Below are positions 26,054 through 34,051 of a stretch of DNA of 64,000 nucleotides, piece after piece (the first letter of the stretch is position 1; every line of letters begins with the position of its first letter). A model generated the notes under the pieces. The model was not told the DNA's origin, did no database searches, and was given only the letters and a program-made list of their open reading frames with translations. Source of the DNA: Streptomyces sp. NRRL WC-3626 (GTDB taxonomy: Bacteria > Actinomycetota > Actinomycetes > Streptomycetales > Streptomycetaceae). The position numbers and the translations under genes are program-made. Where the stretch lies: contig NZ_JOCA01000013.1 of the NCBI RefSeq assembly GCF_000718785.1, forward strand, positions 1-64,000, read 5' to 3'.

Positions 26054-27415
26054 CTACAGCACCGGCAGGTTCTTGCGCAGCTCGAACGCCGTGACCTCGG
26101 AGCGGTACTCCTCCCACTCCTGCTTCTTGTTGCGCAGGAAGAAGTCGAAGACGTGCTCGCCGAGCGTCTCGGCGACGAGGTCGCTGCGCTCCATCAGGGT
26201 CAGGGCCTCGCCCAGGTTCTGCGGCAGGGGCTCGATGCCGAGCGCGCGGCGTTCCGCGTCGGAGAGGGCCCAGACGTCGTCCTCGGCGCCCGGCGGAAGC
26301 TCGTAGCCCTCCTCGATGCCCTTCAGGCCGGCGGCCAGCAGGACGGCGTAGGTGAGGTACGGGTTGGCGCCGGAGTCGATGGAGCGGACCTCCACGCGCG
26401 CGGAGCCGGTCTTGCCGGGCTTGTACATGGGCACGCGGACCAGGGCCGAGCGGTTGTTGTGGCCCCAGCAGATGTAGGACGGTGCCTCGCCGCCGGCGCC
26501 GGCCGTGCGCTCCGTACCGCCCCAGATGCGCTTGTACGAGTTGACCCACTGGTTGGTGACCGCGGAGATCTCCGCCGCGTGCCGCAGCAGGCCCGCGATG
26601 AAGGAGCGGCCGACCTTGGAGAGCTGGTACTCGGCGCCCGATTCGTAGAACGCGTTCCGGTCGCCCTCGAAGAGGGAGAGATGGGTGTGCATGCCGGAGC
26701 CGGGGTGCTCTGAGAAGGGCTTGGGCATGAAGGTCGCCTGGACCCCCTGTTCGAGGGCCACCTGCTTCATGACCAGGCGGAACGTCATGATGTTGTCCGC
26801 CGTGGAGAGCGCGTCCGCGTAGCGGAGGTCGATCTCCTGCTGGCCGGGGGCACCCTCGTGGTGGGAGAACTCCACCGAGATGCCCATCGACTCCAGCATG
26901 GTGATCGCCTGGCGGCGGAAGTCCATGCCGACGTTCTGCGGGGTGTGGTCGAAGTAGCCGGAGTTGTCGGCCGGGGTCGGGCGGCTGCCGTCCAGTGGCT
27001 TGTTCTTCAGCAGGAAGAACTCGATCTCCGGGTGGGTGTAGAAGGTGAAGCCCAGGTCGGAGGTGCGGGCCAGGGCACGCTTGAGGACGTAGCGCGGGTC
27101 CGCGAAGGACGGGGAGCCGTCCGGCATCAGGATGTCGCAGAACATCCGGGCCGTGCCGGGGGCCTCGGCGCGCCAGGGGAGGATCTGGAACGTCGACGGG
27201 TCCGGCTTGGCGATCATGTCGGACTCGTACACCCGGGCGAAGCCCTCGATGGCGGAGCCGTCGAAGCCGATCCCCTCGTCGAACGCCTGCTCCAGCTCGG
27301 CGGGGGCGACGGCCACGGACTTCAGGAAGCCCAGCACGTCGGTGAACCACAGGCGCACGAACCGGATGTCGCGCTCCTCCAAGGTCCGGAGCACGAACTC
27401 CTGCTGCTTGTCCAT
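26054..27415 (-). CDS. glnA2: Glutamine synthetase-like enzyme GlnA2 (gamma-glutamylpolyamine synthetase type)
   Basis: A 453-residue GS-family ligase. Motifs present: FDGSAIEGFARVYESDM (~60), EIEFFLL (~135), EFSHHEGAPGQQEIDLRYAD (~190), GSGMHTHLSLF (~240) and SGANPYLTYAVLLAAGLKG. Streptomyces GlnA2 proteins of this length are reported as gamma-glutamylpolyamine synthetases in polyamine use, not as true glutamine synthetases. The name rests on this resemblance. The ATG at 27415 gives the family length. The frame is open upstream for 60 residues but without conserved sequence. No NtrC-like or GlnR box was identified. Confidence 0.88.
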   Translation of the reverse strand: MDKQQEFVLRTLEERDIRFVRLWFTDVLGFLKSVAVAPAELEQAFDEGIGFDGSAIEGFARVYESDMIAKPDPSTFQILPWRAEAPGTARMFCDILMPDGSPSFADPRYVLKRALARTSDLGFTFYTHPEIEFFLLKNKPLDGSRPTPADNSGYFDHTPQNVGMDFRRQAITMLESMGISVEFSHHEGAPGQQEIDLRYADALSTADNIMTFRLVMKQVALEQGVQATFMPKPFSEHPGSGMHTHLSLFEGDRNAFYESGAEYQLSKVGRSFIAGLLRHAAEISAVTNQWVNSYKRIWGGTERTAGAGGEAPSYICWGHNNRSALVRVPMYKPGKTGSARVEVRSIDSGANPYLTYAVLLAAGLKGIEEGYELPPGAEDDVWALSDAERRALGIEPLPQNLGEALTLMERSDLVAETLGEHVFDFFLRNKKQEWEEYRSEVTAFELRKNLPVL

Positions 27416-27635
27416 CTTCCGATTCCCCATCCTTGCCGGTCGGGCCGCCTGTCCGCGCCCCCGCCATGGATGGCGGGCGGGCTGCCGAGCGGGCACACGG
27501 GCATCCCACCACACCAGCGTTTCATACGCGTTGCCGACCTTGATCGGCCGACTGGCCGTGACCTGAACGCCGCGCACACGCCAGGTGTACCGCTCGCCTC
27601 CCATCTTGCCCGCTCACACGGCAGCGCGTAACGGG

Positions 27636-28110
27636 GGCGCCTGCGCGTAGGGGTGGCGCCTGCGCGAAACGGGTGGCGCCTGCGCCGATACGGGGTCCCT
27701 TACGGGCAATTCCGGGCCACTCGCGGACGGCCCCGCCCCCCTACGGGCCGCAGAGGTCACCCGCAGAGGGGGTCCCTCTCCGCCTGCCGGCGACTCCGGG
27801 CGCCGCATGCGGGCGACCCCGGACCTCTCCGCGCGGACCCGCCCCTACGGCCGCACCCGCCCCCTACAGGCAGCCCCCTCCGCCCATGAGAAATCCAGCC
27901 TCCGCCGGCGGGCGACTCCGGGGCCACTCACGGGCGGCCGCCCTTACGGGCCGCACCGGCCTCTGCCGGTAACCCCCGGCCCGCTCGCGCGCGGACCCGA
28001 CGCCTGGCCGGAGCCGGGGGGCCGGGCCGGCCCCGGACTGCTCGCGCGCGGACCCGGCCCCCACGGACAGCCCCTTCCGCCCGCGGCGCCCTCGGGGCAG
28101 GGGCGAGTCG
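27636..28110. repeat. Short-period and degenerate repeats between glnA2 and the Rrf2 gene
   Basis: GGCGCCTGCGC occurs three times (27636, 27655, 27675) at 19-20 bp spacing. Further on, GCTCGCGCGCGGACCCG occurs twice (about 27985 and 28040), with other GCGGACCCG and GGCGACTCCGGG pieces between. No convincing gene lies in the 700-base gap from 27416 to 28114. Confidence 0.55.
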
Positions 28111-28114
28111 GGGG

Positions 28115-28558
28115 TCATTGTTTCGGGGTGAGGCCCAGGAGGAGGGGGCCCGTGGGGGAGGTGACGATGTCCTCGACCGTGAGGGGGTCCAGGGAGGCGA
28201 AGAAGGCCTCCTGGGCCGTGCGCAGGGCGCCGCGCAGCCGGCAGGCCGAGCGCAGCGGGCAGGGGGACACGGCGGTGCCGCCGTCGCAGTCGACGACGTC
28301 CCCCTCGCCCTCGAAGGCGCGGATCACCGCGCCGACGGAGGCGGTACGGCCGTCCTCGGTGACGCCCAGACCGCCGCCCCGGCCGCGGCGGGCCGTGAGC
28401 AGGCCCATGTGCTGGAGTTCGGCGACGACCTTCGCGGCGTGCGTGTACGGCACGTCCATCACCTCCGCGACCTCACGTGTGGTGGGGGTGGAGTCGCCCG
28501 CCACGGCGAGGCGCATGAGGACGCGAAGGGCCAGGTCGGTGGAGCGGAGGAGCCGCAT
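28115..28558 (-). CDS. Rrf2 family transcriptional regulator with three cysteines
   Basis: A 147-residue Rrf2 regulator. The N-terminal winged helix is MRLLRSTDLALRVLMRLAVA through TREVAEVMDVPYTHAAKVVAELQHMGL. Three cysteines follow as C-X8-C-X5-C in VVDCDGGTAVSPCPLRSACR (~95-112), where NsrR and IscR bind an iron-sulfur cluster. Sensing of nitric oxide, redox state or iron is therefore likely, but the ligand is not proven. The ATG at 28558 is chosen because the family starts MRL. The palindrome GCGTA-N5-TACGC, overlapping a -10 hexamer, suggests autoregulation and a leaderless mRNA. Confidence 0.88.
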   Translation of the reverse strand: MRLLRSTDLALRVLMRLAVAGDSTPTTREVAEVMDVPYTHAAKVVAELQHMGLLTARRGRGGGLGVTEDGRTASVGAVIRAFEGEGDVVDCDGGTAVSPCPLRSACRLRGALRTAQEAFFASLDPLTVEDIVTSPTGPLLLGLTPKQ

Positions 28559-28565
28559 ATCAGGC

Positions 28566-28581
28566 AGCGTAGGTAATACGC
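28566..28581 (-). promoter_or_regulatory. Operator and -10 element of the Rrf2 gene
   Basis: GCGTA (28567-28571) and TACGC (28577-28581) are perfect inverted arms with a 5-bp spacer. On the minus strand TACGCT (28571-28566) is a -10-like hexamer ending seven bases before the ATG. Confidence 0.5.
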
Positions 28582-28733
28582 ATCCGGGGTTCAACTTTCC
28601 TGCGTGCGGTTTTTCCGTGTGCGTTTCGCGTACGCGTTTCCGCACGCGCCCTTCGGGGTTCTGGGGCTGAGCCCCCGACTCCTATTACGATCAGCTCACC
28701 CGTTCGTCAGACTCCCCTCGAAGGGCACTTTCC

Positions 28734-29399
28734 ATGGGCTCCGCCAAGAAGAGCAGTGCGGCACGTTCGGCGCGTATAGAGGAGATGCGGCGCGCCGAGC
28801 AGGCCCGTGAGCGCCGTACCCGGATCCTCGTCATCGCCGCCAGTGTGGTGGTCGTCGCCGGGCTCGTCGCCGGCACCGTGGTGCTCGTCCAGTCGCAGTC
28901 CGACGACGGCGGCGGCAGCACGGCGTCGGACGGGAAGAACGCGGGCGAGTTCGTCACCGGCAAGGACGGTGTACGCGCCTGGAAGGGCGAACTGGGCCGC
29001 AACCACGTGACCAAGGCCGTGGACTACCCCGTCACGCCCCCGGTCGGCGGTGACCACAACCCCGTATGGATGAACTGCAACGGGGACGTCTACACCGACG
29101 AGCTCAACAACGCCAACGCCGTGCACTCGCTGGAGCACGGCGCGGTGTGGGTGACGTACAACGCCTCCGCCGGCGAGGCGGACGTCGAGGCGCTCGCGGC
29201 GAAGGTGAAGAAGACGCCGTACACGCTGATGAGCCCCGTGGACGGGCAGAAGGACCCGATCATGCTGTCCGCGTGGGGGCACCAGCGCACGGTGACCGGG
29301 GCGGACGACCCGGACGTGGACGCGTTCCTCGCGAAGTTCGTCCAGGGGGAGCAGACGCCGGAGCCGGGGGCCGCCTGCACCAACGGACTCTCCAAGTGA
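28734..29399 (+). CDS. DUF3105 membrane-anchored protein
   Basis: A 221-residue protein with a charged cytoplasmic N-terminus (about 28 residues), one membrane helix at ~30-52 (ILVIAASVVVVAGLVAGTVV) and a 170-residue external domain. The domain carries the DUF3105 pattern: YPVTPPVGGDHNPVWMNCNG, then HSLEHGAVWVTYN, with several His and Cys that could bind metal. Function is unknown. The next gene, a DUF305 protein, starts inside its stop codon (GTGA), so the two form a coupled operon. Confidence 0.88.
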   Translation: MGSAKKSSAARSARIEEMRRAEQARERRTRILVIAASVVVVAGLVAGTVVLVQSQSDDGGGSTASDGKNAGEFVTGKDGVRAWKGELGRNHVTKAVDYPVTPPVGGDHNPVWMNCNGDVYTDELNNANAVHSLEHGAVWVTYNASAGEADVEALAAKVKKTPYTLMSPVDGQKDPIMLSAWGHQRTVTGADDPDVDAFLAKFVQGEQTPEPGAACTNGLSK

Positions 29400-30019
29400 G
29401 GCAGATCGGGCTGGTCGCGGGCGCCGTGGTCACGGCGCTGATCGCGACCGGCGCGATCACCTACGCCGTGGCCGGCGACGAGGGGTCCTCGGACGCCGTC
29501 CCGGCCGCGGACTCCGCCGACGCCGGGTTCGCCCGCGACATGGCCGTGCACCATCAGCAGGCCGTCGAGATGTCGTACATCGTGCGCGACCGCACGGACG
29601 ACGAGGAGGTCCGCCGGCTCGCCTACGACATCGCCCAGACGCAGGCCAACCAGCGGGGCATGCTGCTGGGCTGGCTCGACATGTGGGAGCTGCCCAAGGT
29701 GTCCGCCGATCCGCCGATGACCTGGATGGGCATGGGCGACACGGCCTCCGGCGAGGACGGGGCGCTGATGCCCGGCATGGCGACCAACAGCGAGATGGAA
29801 CGGCTGGGGAAGCTGAGCGGGAAACCGGCCGAGGTCTTCTATCTGCAGCTGATGACGGACCACCACAAGGGCGGCGTGCACATGGCTCAGGCGTGTGTCC
29901 GTTCCTGCGAGGTCGGGGTCGAGAAGCGGCTGTCCCGGGGCATGGTGGCGGGCCAGGAGTCGGAGATCGCGCTGATGGCGGGGATGCTGAAGGAGCGAGG
30001 GGCGGCGGCGAGGCCGTAG
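29396..30019 (+). CDS. DUF305 ferritin-like exported protein
   Basis: A 207-residue protein starting at a GTG that overlaps the previous stop. A signal or anchor segment (VVTALIATGAITYAVA) covers residues 8-24. Two DUF305 repeats follow: FARDMAVHHQQAVEMSYIVR (~45) and LMTDHHKGGVHMAQACVRSC (~150). Each has the HH/HM pattern of this ferritin-like family, often linked to copper or other metals. A Met-rich loop (MTWMGMGDTASGEDGALMPGM in part) adds possible metal ligands. With the DUF3105 protein it may form an envelope metal-handling pair, which is an inference. Confidence 0.88.
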   Translation: MRQIGLVAGAVVTALIATGAITYAVAGDEGSSDAVPAADSADAGFARDMAVHHQQAVEMSYIVRDRTDDEEVRRLAYDIAQTQANQRGMLLGWLDMWELPKVSADPPMTWMGMGDTASGEDGALMPGMATNSEMERLGKLSGKPAEVFYLQLMTDHHKGGVHMAQACVRSCEVGVEKRLSRGMVAGQESEIALMAGMLKERGAAARP

Positions 30020-30056
30020 GGGACGGGGCTCCAGGACATCGTGTCGCTCTGACGAT

Positions 30057-30068
30057 TACACTGGGCCC
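30057..30068 (+). promoter_or_regulatory. Leaderless-type promoter of nadE
   Basis: TACACT (30057-30062) lies six bases before the GTG start. There is no Shine-Dalgarno between, so transcription and translation probably begin at the same base. Confidence 0.5.
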
Positions 30069-31829
30069 GTGCCTCAACTACGTCTCGCCCTGAATCAGAT
30101 CGACTCGCGCGTCGGCGACCTCGCCGGCAACGCCGAAACGATTGTCCGCTGGACCCGGCACTCCGCCGAACAGGGGGCGCACCTCGTGGCGTTCCCCGAG
30201 ATGGCGCTGACCGGGTACCCCGTCGAGGACCTCGCCCTGCGGTCGTCCTTCGTGGAGGCCTCGCGGGCCGGGCTGCGCGCCCTCGCCGTGCGCCTCGCCG
30301 AGGAGGGCTTCGGGGAGCTGCCGGTGGTCGTCGGCTACCTCGACCGCAGCGCCGCCGCCCAGCCGAAGTACGGCCAGCCCGCGGGCGCACCGCGGAACGC
30401 GGGCGCCGTGCTGTACGGGGGTGAGGTGGCGCTGACCTTCGCCAAGCACCATCTGCCGAACTACGGCGTCTTCGACGAGTACCGCTACTTCGTGCCCGGC
30501 GACACGATGCCGGTCGTACGGGTGCGGGGTGTCGATGTCGCCCTCGCCATCTGCGAGGACCTGTGGCAGGACGGCGGGCGGGTGCCCGCGGCGCGCTCGG
30601 CGGGCGCCGGGCTGCTCCTGTCGGTCAACGCCTCACCGTACGAGCGGGACAAGGACGACACCCGGCTCGAGCTGGTGCGCAAGCGCGCGCAGGAGGCCGG
30701 GTGCACGACCGCGTACCTCGCCATGATGGGCGGGCAGGACGAACTCGTCTTCGACGGGGACTCGATCGTCGTGGACCGTGACGGCGGTGTCGTGGCGCGC
30801 GCGCCGCAGTTCGCCGAGGCGTGCGTCGTGGTCGACCTGGACCTGCCGGCGGCGCGGACGGACGCGCCGACGGGGGTCGTGGACGACGGGCTGCGGATCG
30901 ACCGGGTCGTGCTGTCGGAGGACACCGTGCCGGCGTACGAGGCGTCGTCGCCCGGCGGGTACGCCTCGCGGCTCGACGACGACGAGGAGGTGTACTCCGC
31001 GCTGGTCGTGGGACTGCGGGCGTACGCGGAGAAGAACGGGTTCCGGTCGGTGCTGATCGGGCTGTCCGGGGGGATCGACTCGGCGCTGGTCGCCGCGATC
31101 GCGTGCGACGCGGTGGGCGCGGAGAACGTGTACGGCGTGTCGATGCCGTCGAAGTACTCCTCCGACCACTCCAAGGGTGACGCGGCGGAGCTGGCGCGGC
31201 GGACCGGGCTGAACTACCGGACGGTTCCCATCGAGCCGATGTTCGACGCGTACATGGGGTCGCTGGGGCTGACGGGGCTGGCCGAGGAGAACCTGCAGTC
31301 GCGGCTGCGGGGGACGATGCTGATGGCGATCTCCAACCAGGAGGGGCACATCGTGCTGGCGCCGGGCAACAAGTCGGAGCTGGCGGTGGGGTACTCGACG
31401 CTGTACGGGGACTCCGTGGGCGCCTACGGGCCGATCAAGGACGTGTACAAGACGTCGGTGTTCCGGCTGGCCGAGTGGCGCAACCGGGCTGCGGTCGAGC
31501 GGGGGCAGACGCCGCCGATCCCGGAGAACTCGATCACCAAGCCGCCGAGCGCGGAGCTGCGGCCGGGGCAGGTGGACACGGACTCGCTGCCGGACTATCC
31601 GGTCCTGGACGCGATCCTGGCCCTGTACGTGGACCGGGACCGGGGCGCGGACGAGATCGTCGCGGCGGGCTTCGACGCGGCGCTGGTCACCAAGACCCTG
31701 CGCATGGTCGACCGGGCGGAATACAAGCGCCGCCAGTACCCGCCGGGCACGAAGATCTCCCCCAAGGGCTTCGGCAAGGACCGCCGCCTCCCGATCACGA
31801 ACGGCTGGCAGGAGGGCACCCAGCCCTGA
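30069..31829 (+). CDS. nadE: Glutamine-dependent NAD synthetase
   Basis: A 586-residue cytoplasmic enzyme that makes NAD from deamido-NAD with glutamine as ammonia source. The N-terminal nitrilase-type glutaminase has the triad regions FPEMALTGYP (Glu ~45), KHHLPNYGVFDEYRYF (Lys ~128) and ALAICEDLWQDGG (Cys ~163). The C-terminal synthetase has the P-loop LIGLSGGIDSALVAAIACDA (~330) and later GNKSELAVGYSTLYGD. Domain order and length fit the two-domain NadE family. The GTG start is at the expected distance from TACACT. A strong hairpin follows the stop. Confidence 0.95.
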   Translation: MPQLRLALNQIDSRVGDLAGNAETIVRWTRHSAEQGAHLVAFPEMALTGYPVEDLALRSSFVEASRAGLRALAVRLAEEGFGELPVVVGYLDRSAAAQPKYGQPAGAPRNAGAVLYGGEVALTFAKHHLPNYGVFDEYRYFVPGDTMPVVRVRGVDVALAICEDLWQDGGRVPAARSAGAGLLLSVNASPYERDKDDTRLELVRKRAQEAGCTTAYLAMMGGQDELVFDGDSIVVDRDGGVVARAPQFAEACVVVDLDLPAARTDAPTGVVDDGLRIDRVVLSEDTVPAYEASSPGGYASRLDDDEEVYSALVVGLRAYAEKNGFRSVLIGLSGGIDSALVAAIACDAVGAENVYGVSMPSKYSSDHSKGDAAELARRTGLNYRTVPIEPMFDAYMGSLGLTGLAEENLQSRLRGTMLMAISNQEGHIVLAPGNKSELAVGYSTLYGDSVGAYGPIKDVYKTSVFRLAEWRNRAAVERGQTPPIPENSITKPPSAELRPGQVDTDSLPDYPVLDAILALYVDRDRGADEIVAAGFDAALVTKTLRMVDRAEYKRRQYPPGTKISPKGFGKDRRLPITNGWQEGTQP

Positions 31830-31837
31830 CCCACCCC

Positions 31838-31874
31838 CGAGGGGGCCGGGGACGTTTCCGCCCCGGCCCCCTCG
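31838..31874 (+). terminator. nadE terminator
   Basis: CGAGGGGGCCGGGG (31838-31851) and CCCCGGCCCCCTCG (31861-31874) pair perfectly over 14 bp with a 9-nt loop, nine bases after the stop. There is no U-tract. Confidence 0.75.
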
Positions 31875-32008
31875 CGCCCCCGCATTGTCGTTGCCTCGCG
31901 GTCCCGCGTCCCCTCGTTCCCGCGTCCCCGCACGTTCCCGCGTTGCCTCGCGCCCCCGCGTTCCCGCGCCCCCGCACGTTCCCGCGTTGCTTGCGCCCCC
32001 GCGTTGCC
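31875..32008 (+). repeat. Low-complexity tract of GTTCCCGC / GCCCCCGC words
   Basis: About 130 bases made of CGTTCCCGC, CGCCCCCGC, CACGTTCCCGC and TTGCCTCGCG words repeated out of phase. It runs directly into the dispersed element at 32009. Frames that cross it are low-complexity and not credible genes. Confidence 0.65.
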
Positions 32009-32108
32009 GCGGGCAATCGTGCCGCAGGGCGGCACGGGTGGGCGCGACGGCACCCCGCCGGCGCCGGGCCGCGCGACATCCCCCCGCTCAGCCGCCACCC
32101 CGGGCAGC
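32009..32108 (+). repeat. Dispersed intergenic element, full copy
   Basis: The element starts GCGGGCAATCGTGCCGCAGG and continues GCGGCACGGGTGGGCGCGAC, GGCACCCCGCCGGCGCCGGG, then GCGCGACATCCCCC and CCACCCCGGGCAGCCG. It is nearly identical to 36885-36988 and related to the copies at the left window edge. Confidence 0.75.
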
Positions 32109-32115
32109 CGAACCC

Positions 32116-33162
32116 TCAGTCCTCCGCAACCCTCACCCGCGCCGCGATCGGCAAGTGGTCACTGGCCGTCGCCGGCAACGTCCAGGAGCTCTCCGGCTCC
32201 GCCCCCTTCACCATGATCTGGTCGATCCGCGCCATCGGGAACGACGCCGGCCAGCTGAACCCGAACCCGCTCCCCACAGCCCCCTGCGTCGACCGCATCT
32301 GCGACGTCACCGCCCGCAGCGCCCGGTCGTTCATCGTCCCGTTCAGATCCCCCAGCAGCACCACGTTCGCCAGCCGCTCCCCCGCGATCGCCTCCCCCAG
32401 CGCGTCCGCGCTCTTGTCCCGCTGCCGAGCCGTGAACCCCGCCTCCAGCTTCACCCGCACCGACGGCAGATGAGCGACGTACACCGCGACCCGCCCGGTC
32501 GGCGCCGCCACCGTCGCCCGCATCGCCCGCTTCCAGCCGAGCCGGATGTCGACCGCCCTGACCTCGCTCAGCGGATACTTGCTCCACAGCCCGACCGTGC
32601 CGACCACCGCGTGGTGCCTGTACGTGGCCGACAGCGCCCGCTCGTACGTGGGCACCTCCGACGCCTTCAGCTCCTCGAGGGCCAGCACGTCCGCCCCGGA
32701 GGCCGCCACATCACGCGCGGTCGCCGACGGGTCGGGGTTGTCCGCGTTGACGTTGTGCGTCGCCACCGTGAGATCCCCGCCCGTGGCGGCGGTCTTGTCG
32801 GTGAGCAGGCCACCGAAGAGGTTCAGCCAGACGGCCACCGGCAGCACCGCCGCGATCAGCGCCGTGGCGGACTTGCGGATCAGTCCGAGGACGATCAGGA
32901 AGGGAATCAGCACACCCACCCACGGCAGGAACGTGTCCACCAGACTGCCCAGGTTGCCGATCGCGTTCGGGATGTGCCCGTGGGCCAGCATCACCAGTGC
33001 CGTCAGGACCGAGCAGAGGGCCAGGACGATGCCGCGCCGCCAGACGCCGCGGCCGCCCCACCCCCTGGTGACCCGGTCGCGCAGGCGCCGGAGGCGGGTC
33101 GACCGGGGCTCGCTCCCCGAACCGCCGTCGTCCGTCTCCGTGATGTACGCCTGCTGCGCCAT
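32116..33162 (-). CDS. Membrane-bound endonuclease/exonuclease/phosphatase family protein
   Basis: A 348-residue protein. Three hydrophobic helices lie within residues ~45-125 (GIVLALCSVLTALVMLA, TFLPWVGVLIPFLIVLGLI, ALIAAVLPVAVWLNLFGG). They are followed by an external EEP domain: VATHNVNADNPDP (~140), VLALEELKAS (catalytic Glu ~165), VAVYVAHLPSV (~235), VLLGDLNGTMNDR (Asp/Asn ~275) and ATASDHLPIAARV (Asp/His ~335). The EEP set is complete, so it should hydrolyse a phosphodiester or phosphomonoester outside the membrane. The substrate is unknown. The ATG at 33162 follows GAGGCGAG. Confidence 0.87.
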   Translation of the reverse strand: MAQQAYITETDDGGSGSEPRSTRLRRLRDRVTRGWGGRGVWRRGIVLALCSVLTALVMLAHGHIPNAIGNLGSLVDTFLPWVGVLIPFLIVLGLIRKSATALIAAVLPVAVWLNLFGGLLTDKTAATGGDLTVATHNVNADNPDPSATARDVAASGADVLALEELKASEVPTYERALSATYRHHAVVGTVGLWSKYPLSEVRAVDIRLGWKRAMRATVAAPTGRVAVYVAHLPSVRVKLEAGFTARQRDKSADALGEAIAGERLANVVLLGDLNGTMNDRALRAVTSQMRSTQGAVGSGFGFSWPASFPMARIDQIMVKGAEPESSWTLPATASDHLPIAARVRVAED

Positions 33163-33354
33163 ACCGTCTCGCCTCACAACCCGCCGTGCACACCGTCACC
33201 CCGTGTCCGTATGACCCTAGGGGATGATCGGTGCCGTTCCCGCCGCCCCTCGGCGGCCGTACGGGGGCGAGGACGTGACGGGACGCCCGGGGAGTTCCGG
33301 ACCACAGCGGGGAAAGCGCCCTCTGTGACGAAACGCGCACATCGCGCTTCGGGC

Positions 33355-33975
33355 CTACTCCCTGACGGGCCGTAGGCCCTGGAGCAGCGTGTCGACGATC
33401 TGTTCGGCGAGGTCGCCCGGAAGGTCGGAGTCGGGCCGCAGCACCGTACGTACGAGGACGGGGCCCACGACGATGTCGTTGAGGAGGTCGATGTCGACGT
33501 CGGCGCGCAGTTCGCCGTTCTCCCGGCCCCGGCGCAGCACCTCCAGGCCGAGCAGCCGGCGCGGCTGGATGACCGTGTCGTGGTAGGCGGCCCACAGGTT
33601 GGGGCTGCTCTTCATCTGGGCGCGTACGTTGTGCAGGATCGCCGAGGTGCGGCCGGCGAGGCCCCTTTGACGCAGGGACTCCAGCAGGATGACGAGGTCG
33701 TCGCGCATGGAGGTGCCGGGGAGTTCGGGGTCCGGGGGTTCGGCGGTGCGCATGACGTCGACGAGGAGTTGTTCCTTGCCGCTCCAGCGGCGGTAGATGG
33801 TGGCCTTGCCGACGCCGGCGGTGCGGGCGATGCGCTCGATGGAGAGCTCCGCGAGGGGCACGCCGTCCTCCAGGAGCTTCATCACTCCCTCGATGATGGC
33901 GCGCTCGACCGCCTCGCTGCGGGGGCGGCCCCGCGCGGGACCGTCCTGCCGGGGACCGGTGTCGGCCAGGCTCAC
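33355..33975 (-). CDS. TetR family regulator, probable repressor of the MFS gene
   Basis: A 206-residue TetR regulator. The HTH region runs [20 protein letters not shown], then [20 protein letters not shown] (~20-65). The C-terminal part ends in a TetR_C-like helical domain. It lies 76 bases downstream of the MFS efflux gene on the same strand. A perfect 23-bp palindrome sits before the MFS gene, so this TetR protein is the natural candidate to bind it. The GTG at 33975 has AAAGGA nine bases upstream. Earlier starts lie before that site. The 192 bases to the EEP gene hold nothing recognisable. Confidence 0.88.
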   Translation of the reverse strand: MSLADTGPRQDGPARGRPRSEAVERAIIEGVMKLLEDGVPLAELSIERIARTAGVGKATIYRRWSGKEQLLVDVMRTAEPPDPELPGTSMRDDLVILLESLRQRGLAGRTSAILHNVRAQMKSSPNLWAAYHDTVIQPRRLLGLEVLRRGRENGELRADVDIDLLNDIVVGPVLVRTVLRPDSDLPGDLAEQIVDTLLQGLRPVRE

Positions 33976-34051
33976 GTCGTCGGGTCCTTTCGCTGGGCTG
34001 GGGACGATTCTCCCCGGTGGGCGGTGGGGCCGGTCCACCGCCCGGGGGACG

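Noticed and set aside
25518..27512. A 664-residue minus-strand frame running through glnA2 and the repeat array
   Set aside because: It is out of frame with glnA2, and its C-terminal part is a translation of the degenerate repeat.
31885..33375. A 496-residue plus-strand frame across the nadE downstream repeat and the EEP gene
   Set aside because: It starts in the low-complexity tract and is antisense to the EEP hydrolase with a complete motif set.
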